Source: Neoaquamicrobium sediminum | GTDB taxonomy: Bacteria; Pseudomonadota; Alphaproteobacteria; Rhizobiales; Rhizobiaceae | NCBI RefSeq assembly: GCF_013240295.1 | Contig: NZ_JABETK010000001.1 | Location: forward strand, 1,736,001-1,800,000 | Length of the DNA: 64,000 nucleotides | Reading direction: 5' to 3' | In this document: in pieces, positions 1 to 7,876 of the stretch | How the letters are laid out: every line of letters starts with the position of its first letter | How positions within the stretch are numbered: position 1 is the first letter of the stretch | The notes under the pieces: generated by a model | The model's input: the letters and a program-made list of their open reading frames with translations, nothing else | The model's database searches: none | What the model was told of the DNA's origin: nothing | Translations under genes and position numbers: made by a program

Positions 1-395
1 TGCGCGTTGATCGTGTCATGGCGCATCAGTGTTTCGTCGAGCACGATCGTCACTTGGTTTTCCGTATCGTTGACGATGCCGAAAGCCGTCACGGCACCGG
101 GGGTCACACCGAGATAGTCGAGCAGCTTCTCCGGCTTTCCGAAGGATACGCGGCCCGATCCACCGATGACCTGGTGGATGGTTTTCAGATCGACTTCAGC
201 ATCCTCCTCGACCGTGAGCAGAAAATACCGCTCCTTCTTGTCCCTGAGGAACAGGTTCTTCGTGTGGCCACCCGGTATCTCACCGCGCAGGGCCTGGGAA
301 TCGGCTACGGTGAACAGAGGCGGGTGGGTTGCCGTCTTCACGGCGATGCCGAGTTCGGAGAGAAAGGCGAGCAGTTCGTCAGGGGTCTTGGGCAT
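1..395 (-). CDS. Prolyl-tRNA editing protein, YbaK/ProX (PrdX) family, 3' end cut by window
   Basis: The reverse strand from an ATG at 395 translates to a YbaK-type domain (MPKTPDELLAFLSELGI, then THPPLFTVADSQ, GGHTKNLFLRDKK and VSFGKPEKLLDYLGV). This family acts in trans in the cytoplasm to hydrolyse mischarged Ala- or Cys-tRNA(Pro). The conserved Lys of the GGHTKNLFL segment and the GxVTPFG-like segment, here GAVTAFGIVND, are present. About 131 codons are visible and the family is about 160-170 aa, so only the C-terminal tail lies off the window. The editing-domain assignment rests on motifs. The exact substrate (Ala or Cys) cannot be read from the sequence. Confidence 0.85.
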   Translation of the reverse strand, partial: MPKTPDELLAFLSELGIAVKTATHPPLFTVADSQALRGEIPGGHTKNLFLRDKKERYFLLTVEEDAEVDLKTIHQVIGGSGRVSFGKPEKLLDYLGVTPGAVTAFGIVNDTENQVTIVLDETLMRHDTINA

Positions 396-522
396 GGTCG
401 GTATAGGCCTGTAAAACGTAGCTTTCCTGCTTAACCGAGGGGGCGGGGAGCCGTCCAGCCCGTGGTTTTCCGTGCGTTTCGGCCGCACGAAAGGACGCCG
501 CAGAAATTCGCACCTTTCCCTG

Positions 523-553
523 TTGCAATCGCAAGCGAGTTCGGTCATATAAG
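523..553 (+). promoter_or_regulatory. Candidate promoter for tRNA-Gly
   Basis: A TATAAG hexamer at 548-553 lies 26 nt before the tRNA 5' end, with TTGCAA at 523-528 as a possible -35 element. The 19-nt spacing is longer than ideal. Position just ahead of a stable RNA gene is the main support. Confidence 0.35.
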
Positions 554-579
554 CGCGGCTTGCGGCGAGAGCCGCGTGA

Positions 580-654
580 GCGGGTGTAGCTCAGGGGTAG
601 AGCACAACCTTGCCAAGGTTGGGGTCGAGCGTTCGAATCGCTTCACCCGCTCCA
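580..654 (+). tRNA. tRNA-Gly (anticodon GCC)
   Basis: The sequence folds as a full cloverleaf. The acceptor arms GCGGGTG and CACCCGC pair perfectly, a D arm with AGGGGTAG follows, and the anticodon stem ACAACC/GGTTG encloses loop TTGCCAA with anticodon GCC. The T arm carries GTTCGAATC. The discriminator base is T and CCA is encoded (652-654), giving 75 nt. Anticodon GCC reads GGC and GGT glycine codons. A rho-independent hairpin follows at once, so it looks like a single-gene transcript. Confidence 0.97.
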
Positions 655-670
655 AATCATCTAACATCGA

Positions 671-702
671 AAAGCCGCGGTTCGCCGCGGCTTTCGTGTT
701 TT
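671..702 (+). terminator. Rho-independent terminator of tRNA-Gly
   Basis: AAAGCCGCGG and CCGCGGCTTT form a perfect 10-bp stem with a TTCG tetraloop (671-694), followed by a T-rich stretch. It begins 16 nt after the tRNA CCA end. Confidence 0.85.
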
Positions 703-858
703 CCGGGCAGATGAAAGCTCAGGGCCGGTCCATTCGCTCCGGCCGCGGTATGCGCCGGTCACCTATTGCGACAATCGAGATTGGATCGCCGCGTGTTTCC
801 GGCTTTACTGCGAGCCGGCGGAGGCCGTTGCCGTCGTTTGGCGAAGGTGTGGGTGAGG

Positions 859-2469
859 ATGACCGTTTCGAACCGGCTGGATCTTGGTGTTTTCGACTAC
901 GTGATCGTGGGGGCGGGTTCGTCCGGGTGCGTACTTGCGAACCGGCTGAGCGCGGATCCCGGCAAGCGCGTGCTGCTGTTGGAGGCTGGCGGTTCCGACA
1001 ATTACCACTGGATCCATATTCCCGTCGGCTATCTCTACTGCATGGGCAACCCGCGCACCGACTGGGGCTATTCGACGGTCAAGGAGCCGGGACTGAACGG
1101 GCGTTCGCTTGCCTATCCGCGCGGCAAGGTGATGGGCGGATGCTCGTCGATCAACGGCATGATCTACATGCGCGGCCAGGCGGCCGACTACGACCACTGG
1201 CGCCAGCTCGGCAATCCCGGCTGGGGCTGGGACGACGTGCTGCCCTTGTTTCGCAAATCGGAGAACCACCACGCGTCGGGCGCGCCGTTTCACGGACAGG
1301 ACGGTGAGCTCAGGGTCGAGCGCCAGCGGCTTTCGTGGCCGATACTCGACGCCGTACGGGAGGCTGCCGAGGAGCTGGGCGTGCCGCAAGTAGACGACTT
1401 CAATGACGGCGACAATTTCGGCTCGTCCTATTTCGAGGTGAACCAGAAGGCGGGCCTCCGCTTCAACGCCGTACGCGCCTTCATCCGCCCGGTGCGGCAT
1501 CGCCGGAACCTGACAGTGATGTCGCATGCGCAGGCCGAGCGCATCGTCTTCGACGGGCTGCGCGCCAAGGGCGTCGATCTGAGGCTCGGCGGCAAGCCGG
1601 CGCGGGTGCATGCTTCGGGCGAAGTCATCCTTTCTGCAGGCGCGATCGGCACGCCCCAACTGCTCCAGCTTTCCGGGCTCGGCGCGGGGTCGCTGCTGCA
1701 GGGGCATGGCATTCCAGTCGTGCGTGACACGCCGGCTGTCGGGGAGAATTTGCAGGATCATCTTCAGATCCGCACTGCATTCAGGATAGCGGGGGCGCAG
1801 ACGCTCAACGAGCGGCAGTCGACGCTTGCAGGCAAGGCGCGAATCGCGCTGGAATATGCCTTCAGGCGTTCGGGGCCGATGTCCATGGCGCCGAGCCAGC
1901 TCGGCATCTTCATGAAATCGGACGCGATGTTCGACACGCCAAACATCGAGTTCCACGTGCAGCCTCTTTCGCTGGAGGCGTTCGGCCAGCCGCTCCACGA
2001 TTTTCCCGCAATCACCGTCTCCGTATGCAACCTCCGGCCGCAGTCGCGCGGCACCGTGAAGATCGTCTCGCCCGAATTCGACCAACACCCGGAGATCGCG
2101 CCCAACTATCTTTCCACCGACGGGGACCGCCAGGTTGCCGCCGACTCGATCACGGCCGCCCGTCGCCTCATGGCCACGCGTCGCATGGCGCAGTACAAGC
2201 CCGAGGAGTTCAAGCCGGGAACGGCGATCCAGTCGCCCGAGGAGCTGGCGCGCGCCGCCGGCGACATCGCGACGACAATCTTCCATCCGGTCGGCACCGC
2301 GCGGATGGGGACCGACGAGCAGGCCGTTGTCGACCCGCAATTGCGCGTTCGCGGCGTCGAGGGGCTGCGGGTCGTCGACTGCTCTATCATGCCGACGATC
2401 GTATCCGGCAATACCCATGCGCCCGCCGTCATGATCGCGGAGAAGGCCGCGCAGATGATCGTCGCCTGA
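859..2469 (+). CDS. GMC-family FAD-dependent oxidoreductase (choline/alcohol dehydrogenase-like)
   Basis: A 536-aa flavoprotein of the glucose-methanol-choline family, which oxidises primary alcohols or related substrates. Seen in order: the FAD dinucleotide fold (DYVIVGAGSSGCVLANRLS, residues about 13-31), the first GMC signature region (GKVMGGCSSINGMIYMRG, about 90-107), the second signature (GAIGTPQLLQLSGLG, about 265), and the C-terminal catalytic region FHPVGTARMG followed by NTHAPAVMIAEKAA. An in-frame extension to 766 exists, but ATG 859 has a GGTG/GAGG-rich ribosome site and starts just before the FAD fold, as expected. It resembles BetA-like dehydrogenases, but there is no betB or betI neighbour, so choline as substrate is not supported. 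Confidence 0.88.
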   Translation: MTVSNRLDLGVFDYVIVGAGSSGCVLANRLSADPGKRVLLLEAGGSDNYHWIHIPVGYLYCMGNPRTDWGYSTVKEPGLNGRSLAYPRGKVMGGCSSINGMIYMRGQAADYDHWRQLGNPGWGWDDVLPLFRKSENHHASGAPFHGQDGELRVERQRLSWPILDAVREAAEELGVPQVDDFNDGDNFGSSYFEVNQKAGLRFNAVRAFIRPVRHRRNLTVMSHAQAERIVFDGLRAKGVDLRLGGKPARVHASGEVILSAGAIGTPQLLQLSGLGAGSLLQGHGIPVVRDTPAVGENLQDHLQIRTAFRIAGAQTLNERQSTLAGKARIALEYAFRRSGPMSMAPSQLGIFMKSDAMFDTPNIEFHVQPLSLEAFGQPLHDFPAITVSVCNLRPQSRGTVKIVSPEFDQHPEIAPNYLSTDGDRQVAADSITAARRLMATRRMAQYKPEEFKPGTAIQSPEELARAAGDIATTIFHPVGTARMGTDEQAVVDPQLRVRGVEGLRVVDCSIMPTIVSGNTHAPAVMIAEKAAQMIVA

Positions 2470-2718
2470 ACGCCGGCGATCGAGAGCAGCCGCTTTGCGC
2501 CCACCGACCAAGTTGATCTGCCTCCCCGCTAACTAAAGTTGCCGGCGGCCTTGCCGTGAACACAATCGATCCCTATATCCAGTCAATCGATCTTGTTGAC
2601 GAACTTTGTTTCTGCGCTACAGCGCTCCGACGATCTTCCCTCTCAATTTCGAAGACTGCGACGTTTGGCATCCGGCCAGGCGTCGATGATCTGTGCCGAT
2701 TTGAAAAGGAAAATCGAT

Positions 2719-2928
2719 ATGGCTACTGGAACCGTAAAATTCTTCAACTCCACCAAGGGCTTTGGCTTCATCGAGCAGGACGGCGGACAGCCGGACGTGT
2801 TCGTGCATATTTCGGCAGTCGAGCGGGCTGGCATGTCCACGCTCGCCGAAGGCCAGAAGCTCAGCTTCGAGGTTGTCAAGGACAACCGCAACGGCAAGAG
2901 CGCAGCCGAGAATCTTCAGGCTGCATAA
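2719..2928 (+). CDS. cspA: Cold-shock domain protein, CspA family
   Basis: A 69-aa single-domain protein made of one OB fold. The RNP1 motif (KGFGFIEQD, residues about 13-21) and RNP2 motif (DVFVHISAV, about 28-36) are intact. The family binds single-stranded RNA and DNA and acts as an RNA chaperone. ATG 2719 follows AAAAGGA and gives the canonical start [10 protein letters not shown]; longer in-frame starts upstream lie outside the domain. The gap 2470-2718 before it holds no convincing gene and probably contains the promoter and 5' leader. A hairpin with a T-run follows at 2993-3016. Confidence 0.95.
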   Translation: MATGTVKFFNSTKGFGFIEQDGGQPDVFVHISAVERAGMSTLAEGQKLSFEVVKDNRNGKSAAENLQAA

Positions 2929-2992
2929 GGAATAGCGTTTCTGGTCTTTGACCACGGATGTACTGGCACTGGCCATCGAGACGCTCAGGAGA

Positions 2993-3016
2993 AGGTCGGG
3001 AATTCCCGGCCTTTTT
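2993..3016 (+). terminator. Rho-independent terminator downstream of cspA
   Basis: AGGTCGGG and CCCGGCCT (one G-T pair) form an 8-bp stem around AATT, followed directly by TTTTT at 3012-3016. It lies 65 nt after cspA and 20 nt before the next small gene. Partial read-through may feed that gene. Confidence 0.75.
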
Positions 3017-3036
3017 CACTTTGAGGAGACCCAATC

Positions 3037-3255
3037 ATGGATGACGTTTTTATCAATGCCGTTTTTCAGCCCAAGCCTTCCAAGCAGGAAACCAAGGCGG
3101 ACGTCACAACCAAGACCGCGCGTGCGATAATCGACCACGAGCTGTCGGCCCGCGAGGCCAAGACCGAGCGGCTGCGGGCAGCACGGCTGGCGCGGGAAGA
3201 AGCCATGGTGACCGAGGCGCCTGCCGCGAAGAAGCCGCGCAAAAAGAAGAGCTGA
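3037..3255 (+). CDS. Small hypothetical protein with Lys/Arg-rich C-terminus
   Basis: A 72-aa protein starting at an ATG preceded by GAGGAG. It has an N-terminal segment MDDVFINAVFQPKP, a helix-forming charged middle (residues about 25-55, many Ala, Arg and Glu) and a very basic tail, AAKKPRKKKS. No signal peptide or membrane segment is visible. The basic tail suggests nucleic-acid binding, which is inference only. It lies directly behind cspA with a terminator between them. I do not recognise a named family. Confidence 0.6.
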   Translation: MDDVFINAVFQPKPSKQETKADVTTKTARAIIDHELSAREAKTERLRAARLAREEAMVTEAPAAKKPRKKKS

Positions 3256-3356
3256 CCTGAAGAGCCAATTTCGCGCAACGGGTTGCGCGCGTTCGCCAGT
3301 AATCAGCATGGACAGCGACCATGCCCATAGGCGCCACAGCGGATGAAGCGGCTCAT

Positions 3357-4043
3357 TCAGTTCTTGCCGCGCGGGCGGGCGACGTCGTTCGAGCCTTCGG
3401 CCTCGGGTCCGAAGCCGTAGCTCATGCGCTTCATCTGCGCGATGACGCGTTCCATCTCGTCGTCGGGCAGCACCGGCGGCTCGCCGAGCGCCAGCGCCTG
3501 CACATACATGCGCGACAGTGTCTCGACCTCGATCGCCAGCCAGAGCGCGGCCTCCAGCGACGTGCCGAGCGAGATCTGGCCATGCTGGCCGAGCAGGCAG
3601 GCAAGCCGCCCCTCAAGCGCTTCGAGTGCTGCGTCTGACAGTGCCTGGGTGCCAAAGGTCGCATAGCGCGCGCAACGGATGGTGGTGCCGCCGGCAACGC
3701 CGGTCATGTAGTGAAATGCCGGAATGGTCTTGTGATGGCAGGCCAGCGTCGTCGCGTAGACCGAGTGGCAGTGCAGCACGACATTGATGTCTTCGCGGGC
3801 CTTGAGAATATCGCGATGGAAGCGCCATTCAGAAGACGGGCGGCCGCCGACATAAGTGCCATCGAAGTCCATCTCCACGATGTCGTCCGGCGTCATGACG
3901 TCGTAGGGCATGCTCGACGGCGTTATCAAGAAGCCGTCGCCGGAGCGCACGGAGAGGTTGCCCGCCGTGCCCTGGTTGATGTCGCTGGTATTCATGCGGC
4001 GGCAGATGGAAACCATCTCCTCGCGCAGCTTCTGGTTCGTCAT
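3357..4043 (-). CDS. Class II aldolase/adducin family protein (fuculose-phosphate aldolase-like)
   Basis: A 228-aa zinc-dependent aldolase domain. GTAGNLSVR (about 26-34) is the phosphate-binding loop, a Glu sits in GGRPSSEWRFH, and HCH in VVLHCHSVYATTLA (about 93) supplies metal ligands. The family cleaves ketose 1-phosphates to DHAP and an aldehyde. A third metal His is plausibly in LLGQHGQ. ATG 4043 follows AGGAATAAGGACG and gives the usual family length; an in-frame extension to 4295 only overlaps rhaM. It is the last gene of the minus-strand rhamnose operon, 11 nt after rhaM. Substrate could be rhamnulose-1-phosphate or another ketose phosphate. Confidence 0.85.
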   Translation of the reverse strand: MTNQKLREEMVSICRRMNTSDINQGTAGNLSVRSGDGFLITPSSMPYDVMTPDDIVEMDFDGTYVGGRPSSEWRFHRDILKAREDINVVLHCHSVYATTLACHHKTIPAFHYMTGVAGGTTIRCARYATFGTQALSDAALEALEGRLACLLGQHGQISLGTSLEAALWLAIEVETLSRMYVQALALGEPPVLPDDEMERVIAQMKRMSYGFGPEAEGSNDVARPRGKN

Positions 4044-4054
4044 CGTCCTTATTC

Positions 4055-4372
4055 CTAATCCATATGAAAAACGCGTTGCAGCGGCACGACGACCGGCTCG
4101 TTGCGGTCGCCCACCTGCATGATGTCGGCCATAAAATCCCACCAGCGGCGGTTGATCTGCGTTTGCGGCAGGTCGTCCATCGTATGGTCGTCGGCGCGCA
4201 CGAGAGTGGCGAAGAGATGGTTCGTTTCCGGGTCGAGCCAGATCGAATAGTCCGAGATGCCGGCCTCGCGCAGGGCTGCCAGCATCTGCGGCCATATCTC
4301 GTCGTGACGCCGCCTATATTCCTCGACCTGGCCGGGATTCAGCACCATTCGAAATGCGATCCGCTCGGGCAT
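4055..4372 (-). CDS. rhaM: L-rhamnose mutarotase
   Basis: A 105-aa protein matching the RhaM (RhaU) family in length and motifs: IAFRMVLNPGQVEEYRRRHDEIWP, with His23 in the catalytic position of the family, then YSIWLDPETNHLFATL and RRWWDFMADIM. It interconverts the anomers of L-rhamnose in the cytoplasm and feeds rhamnose isomerase. It lies 12 nt downstream of rhaI and 11 nt upstream of the aldolase, so it is translated from the same message. The neighbouring rhaI makes the L-rhamnose assignment firm. Confidence 0.93.
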   Translation of the reverse strand: MPERIAFRMVLNPGQVEEYRRRHDEIWPQMLAALREAGISDYSIWLDPETNHLFATLVRADDHTMDDLPQTQINRRWWDFMADIMQVGDRNEPVVVPLQRVFHMD

Positions 4373-4384
4373 TGGCCGATCCTC

Positions 4385-5673
4385 CTAGACAATGCCGCCA
4401 CCGGCTGCGGCAACCGCCGGGCGCTCCGCGGTGACCTTGGCGCGGTAGCCTGCCGCGCGATAGGCGGACACCGGGTCGATGGCTCCGCCTGCATTCAGCC
4501 GCGCCATGGCAAGGATCGGCTCGACATCCGTGCGGTAGGCTGCCTTCAGCGTCTGCGTGGCCATCAATGCGTCGTTGTCTTCCTGAAATGCGGTGAGCGC
4601 GTCACGATCGACGAGCAGCGCCTGCGCATAGGCGCGCTGCACTTCCGTGGCCGACAGCATCAGGCTCTCGATCGGGTCGGTGACGTTATGGCTCTGGTCG
4701 AGCATGTGGGCGGGGTGGAAGGCTTTGCCGGCGGACAGTTCGGCATCGACCAGCTCGTTGAAGACGAGGAACAGGCGATAGGGATCGATGGACCCTGCGT
4801 CGAGATCGTCGTCGCCATACTTGCTGTCGTTGAAGTGGAAGCCGCCCAGCTTGCCGAACTGGATCAGCCGCGACACGATCATCTCGATGTTGACGTTGGG
4901 CGCGTGATGGCCGAGGTCGACAAGGCAGAAGGCCTTTGGACCCAGCTCCTTCGCGATGATGTAATTGGTGCCCCAGTCCTGCACCACGGTCGAATAGAAG
5001 GCAGGCTCGTACATCTTGTGCTCGGTGAAGAGCCGCCAGTCGTCTGGCAGGGCTGCATAGATGTCGGCCATTGCCTCCAGATAGCGTGAAAAAGCGCGGG
5101 CGAAATTCACCTGCCCGGGAAAGTTGGAGCCGTCGCCGATCCAGACGGTCAGCGCCTTCGAGCCGAGGGTGTTGCCGATCTCGATACATTCGAGATTGTG
5201 CTCGACCGCCTGCCGGCGCACGGCCGCATCGGCATGGCTGAGCGAGCCGAACTTGTAGGAAAGCTTCTGGTCCACCGCGTCGGAAAAGGTGTTCGAGTTC
5301 ATCGCGTCGAAGCCGAGGCCGAAGCGCGCGGCCGCCTGCTTCAGGCGCTTCGGGTCGGCCTTGTCCCATGGGATGTGCAGCGACACGGTCGGTGTGGCGC
5401 GGGTAAGCTGCTGGACAACCGCGCAATCCTCGATCTTGTCGAAGATGTCGCGCGGTTCGCCGCCGCCGGGAAAGCGGGCAAAGCGGGTTCCCCGGTGCCG
5501 ACGCCCCATGAGGGGATCGCGACGCCGAAGGCCTCCACCTTTGCCAGAACAGCATCGATGGCGATGCCCCGGCGTGCGAGCTGCTCGCCGAGTGCGGCAT
5601 AGTCGGATTTCAGCGCGGTCTGCCTGGCCTCGTTTTCCCGCGAGACGATGTCGGTTTCTATGATCGTTTCCAT
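4385..5673 (-). CDS. rhaI: L-rhamnose isomerase, rhizobial/Pseudomonas type, frameshifted in this sequence
   Basis: Converts L-rhamnose to L-rhamnulose. The N-terminal 62 or so residues (start METIIETDIVSRENEARQ at 5673, after GGAGG) are in one frame and end at AIPSWGVGTG. The rest continues in another frame as GTRFARFPGGGEPRDIFDKIEDC to the stop at 4385. The switch maps to the four-C run 5490-5493 (GGGG on the coding strand). One extra G restores VGTGGTRFARFPG, the expected family sequence, and an uninterrupted 429-aa protein. Metal-site segments are intact: TEHKMYEPAF, CLVDLGHHAPNVNIE and GGFHFNDSKYGDDDL. A sequencing error is likelier than a true null because everything else is conserved. 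Confidence 0.88.
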
Positions 5674-5692
5674 CTCGTCCTCCGTGCGGGGG

Positions 5693-6538
5693 TCACCATG
5701 CGAAAGCCGGCAGCAGAAAGTCGGGCGGCGCGCCGTGCTCGGCAAACAGCCGCTCCCGCTCCGTGGCGGTGCTGGTTTCCAGTATGCCGGTCGCGACCAG
5801 CGCCGTGTTCAGCCCGGCCGCCCGGCCGCCCGCGATGTCGTGCTCGATGCTGTCGCCGACACAGACGATATGGTCCGGCGCTGGATTGCCGAGCAGCTCG
5901 AGTGCCGCCTCGTAGATGCGTGGGAAGGGCTTGCCGATCCACTCCACCGCGCCGCCCAGTTCCGCATAGAGTTGGGCGATCCGGCCGGCACCGAAGCGCG
6001 GCCCGACGCTCGTCAGCATCACCTTGTCGGGATTGGTGCAGAGACAACGCACGCCGCCGACGGCCGCCGGCTCCAGCAGGCGGCGATAGTGGTCGAGATC
6101 GTAGCGATCTCCCTCGCTGCCCGACAGAAGCACGATGTCGGCGTCAGCACCGCTTTCCGTCACGGTCAGGGGCAGGCCTTCAATCGCCGAGCGGTCTCCG
6201 TCGCGGGCGATGAGCAGGCAGCGGGCGTTGACGGTATCACTCAGTTCTTCGGCAAGCATGCGCCATGCGACCTCGCCGGACGACAGGAAATGGTCCCAGC
6301 TTCCAGGCTCGAAGCCCAGCCGCACCAGCCGCGCCTCGTTGGGGGCGGAGCGCTTGCCGGAATTGGACAGGAGCAGGCTTCTTTTGCCTGCCGCCTTCAG
6401 CCGTGACAGCGCCTCTACAGCGCCGGGATAGGGCGCGGCGCCATCGTGCAGCACGCCGAATTGGTCGAGCACGAAATAGTCGAACTGTGCTGCGAGTTCG
6501 CTGATCCCGGAAAGCGGTTGCGGTGCGGCCGTGCTCAT
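5693..6538 (-). CDS. HAD-superfamily class IIA hydrolase (probable sugar phosphatase)
   Basis: A 281-aa HAD hydrolase of the NagD-like class IIA type (resembling the TIGR01459 family). Nucleophile motif I is FVLDQFGVLHDG (Asp25). The usual second Asp of DxD is Phe27, a substitution seen in this subfamily that makes the acid/base residue unclear. Motif II is SLLLSNSGKRS (about 54-64) and motif IV is CVGDSIEHDIAGG (about 225-237). The gene overlaps the upstream FGGY kinase by 4 nt (ATGA) and is followed 19 nt later by rhaI. Its role may be to dephosphorylate a dead-end sugar phosphate, but the substrate is not known. Confidence 0.82.
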   Translation of the reverse strand: MSTAAPQPLSGISELAAQFDYFVLDQFGVLHDGAAPYPGAVEALSRLKAAGKRSLLLSNSGKRSAPNEARLVRLGFEPGSWDHFLSSGEVAWRMLAEELSDTVNARCLLIARDGDRSAIEGLPLTVTESGADADIVLLSGSEGDRYDLDHYRRLLEPAAVGGVRCLCTNPDKVMLTSVGPRFGAGRIAQLYAELGGAVEWIGKPFPRIYEAALELLGNPAPDHIVCVGDSIEHDIAGGRAAGLNTALVATGILETSTATERERLFAEHGAPPDFLLPAFAW

Positions 6539-7812
6539 GCGGGCTCCCGGGAGTGTTCGAGCCCCTTCAGCGCCAGCCGTGCCGCGCCGGCGGCGGCCTG
6601 TTCGGAATGTGCCGGCAGGAAAGGAACGCCGAGCCTGCGCTGGCGGATGGCGGTCCAGGCGACATTGCCGGCGCCGCCGCCGACGCTGCGAACGGAGCGA
6701 AGCGCGGGTGCGCCAAGATCGGCTAGGCGGTCATAGCCGCGTTTCTCGATCGCCGCGATGCCTTCCAGCATGCCCTTCAGGAACGCGGCGTCCGATGCCG
6801 GCCTGGGCTCGAGGCGCGGCTGCAAGGCGGGGTCCATGACCGGGAACCGCTCGCCGGGTCCGAGTAGCGGGTAGTAGTCGAGGCCGGTTTCGTCCTCATG
6901 ACCGATTTCATCCGAGAGCCGCGCGATCTCAGCGCCAGTGAAATATTGCGCAAGAACCCTGCCGCCCGTGTTCGATGCGCCGCCGGCGAGCCAGAGCCCG
7001 TTGATGCGGTGGCTGTAGATGCCGAATTCGGGGGCGAAGACGGGCTGGTCGCACAGGAGTTTCAGGGTCAGCGTCGAGCCCAGCACGGTGACGCCGTCGC
7101 CCGGCTCGCTTGCGCCCGTGGCGATGAAGGATGCGCATCCATCCGTCGTACCGGCGACGATGGCGACATTCCTCGCAAGGCCGAAGCGTTGCGCCATGGT
7201 CGGCGCTATCGTGCCGACCGGCGTGCCGGGGGCAACCACACGCGGCAACAGCTCTGGCCGCAGACCGGTTGCGGCGATCCATTCCGGCCACCGCGCGGCG
7301 ACCGGGTCGTAGCCGGTCTTGAGCGCGTTGTTCTCGTCGGTCGTGTCGAAGCGGCCGGAAAGCCGTCCCGCGATCCAGTCGGCCTGATGCAGGACCTTGG
7401 CTACGCCTGGGACGCCTTGGAAGACCAGCGCCTTGGCGAGTCCGGACGTCGCGCCGTGGGCCCCGCTGTCGCGCGCGATGACCGGCGCGATACGGGCAAG
7501 CAGGCCCTCGTCCTCGACCTTGTCGCTATACATGAGTGGCCGGGCCAGCGGCGTGCCGTCGGCATCGACCGGCAGCAGCGTGCCGGAGGTGCCGTCGACG
7601 GCAATCGCGCGGACGGCCGACCGGTCGACGGCGGTCAGCACGTGCTCAAGCGCGGTCTCGACGGCGCTCCACCAGATGTTTGGATCGCGGGCGTTGGCGC
7701 CGTGGTCGGTCAGGGCTGACGACCCTTCCGCCACGATCTCGTGGTCCGGCATCATCGCGACCGCGCGCGCGCCGGACGTGCCGAGGTCGATGCCGATCGC
7801 GAGGGGAGTCAA
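6535..7812 (-). CDS. FGGY-family carbohydrate kinase (ribulokinase/xylulokinase-like)
   Basis: A 425-aa sugar kinase. The N-terminal ATPase fold starts AIGIDLGTSGARAVAM, followed by AIAVDGTSGTLLPVD, VVAGTTDGCASFIATGA (phosphate 2 region), VLGSTLTLKLL and GGGAGNVAWTAIRQ (adenosine region). The best start is TTG at 7812, preceded by GGAG and placed just before the kinase fold. No ATG is available without a non-homologous extension. It is short for FGGY kinases but has both lobes. It lies between a class II aldolase (64 nt upstream) and a HAD phosphatase (4-nt overlap). It probably phosphorylates a ketose. A second FGGY kinase occurs in the same operon. Confidence 0.82.
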   Translation of the reverse strand: MTPLAIGIDLGTSGARAVAMMPDHEIVAEGSSALTDHGANARDPNIWWSAVETALEHVLTAVDRSAVRAIAVDGTSGTLLPVDADGTPLARPLMYSDKVEDEGLLARIAPVIARDSGAHGATSGLAKALVFQGVPGVAKVLHQADWIAGRLSGRFDTTDENNALKTGYDPVAARWPEWIAATGLRPELLPRVVAPGTPVGTIAPTMAQRFGLARNVAIVAGTTDGCASFIATGASEPGDGVTVLGSTLTLKLLCDQPVFAPEFGIYSHRINGLWLAGGASNTGGRVLAQYFTGAEIARLSDEIGHEDETGLDYYPLLGPGERFPVMDPALQPRLEPRPASDAAFLKGMLEGIAAIEKRGYDRLADLGAPALRSVRSVGGGAGNVAWTAIRQRRLGVPFLPAHSEQAAAGAARLALKGLEHSREPA

Positions 7813-7876
7813 GGATGACGCTCCGATGTGGCGACGGCGGGCGCGCAACTGTCCATGTCGGGTATCCCAAGCACCA

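Noticed and set aside
462..1307. 281-codon open frame covering tRNA-Gly
   Set aside because: It runs through a perfect tRNA and terminator and into the GMC gene in another frame.
805..2511. 568-codon open frame opposite the GMC oxidoreductase
   Set aside because: It is antisense to a gene with clear FAD and GMC motifs, has no recognisable domain and is Arg-rich, as expected for an open frame produced by high GC.
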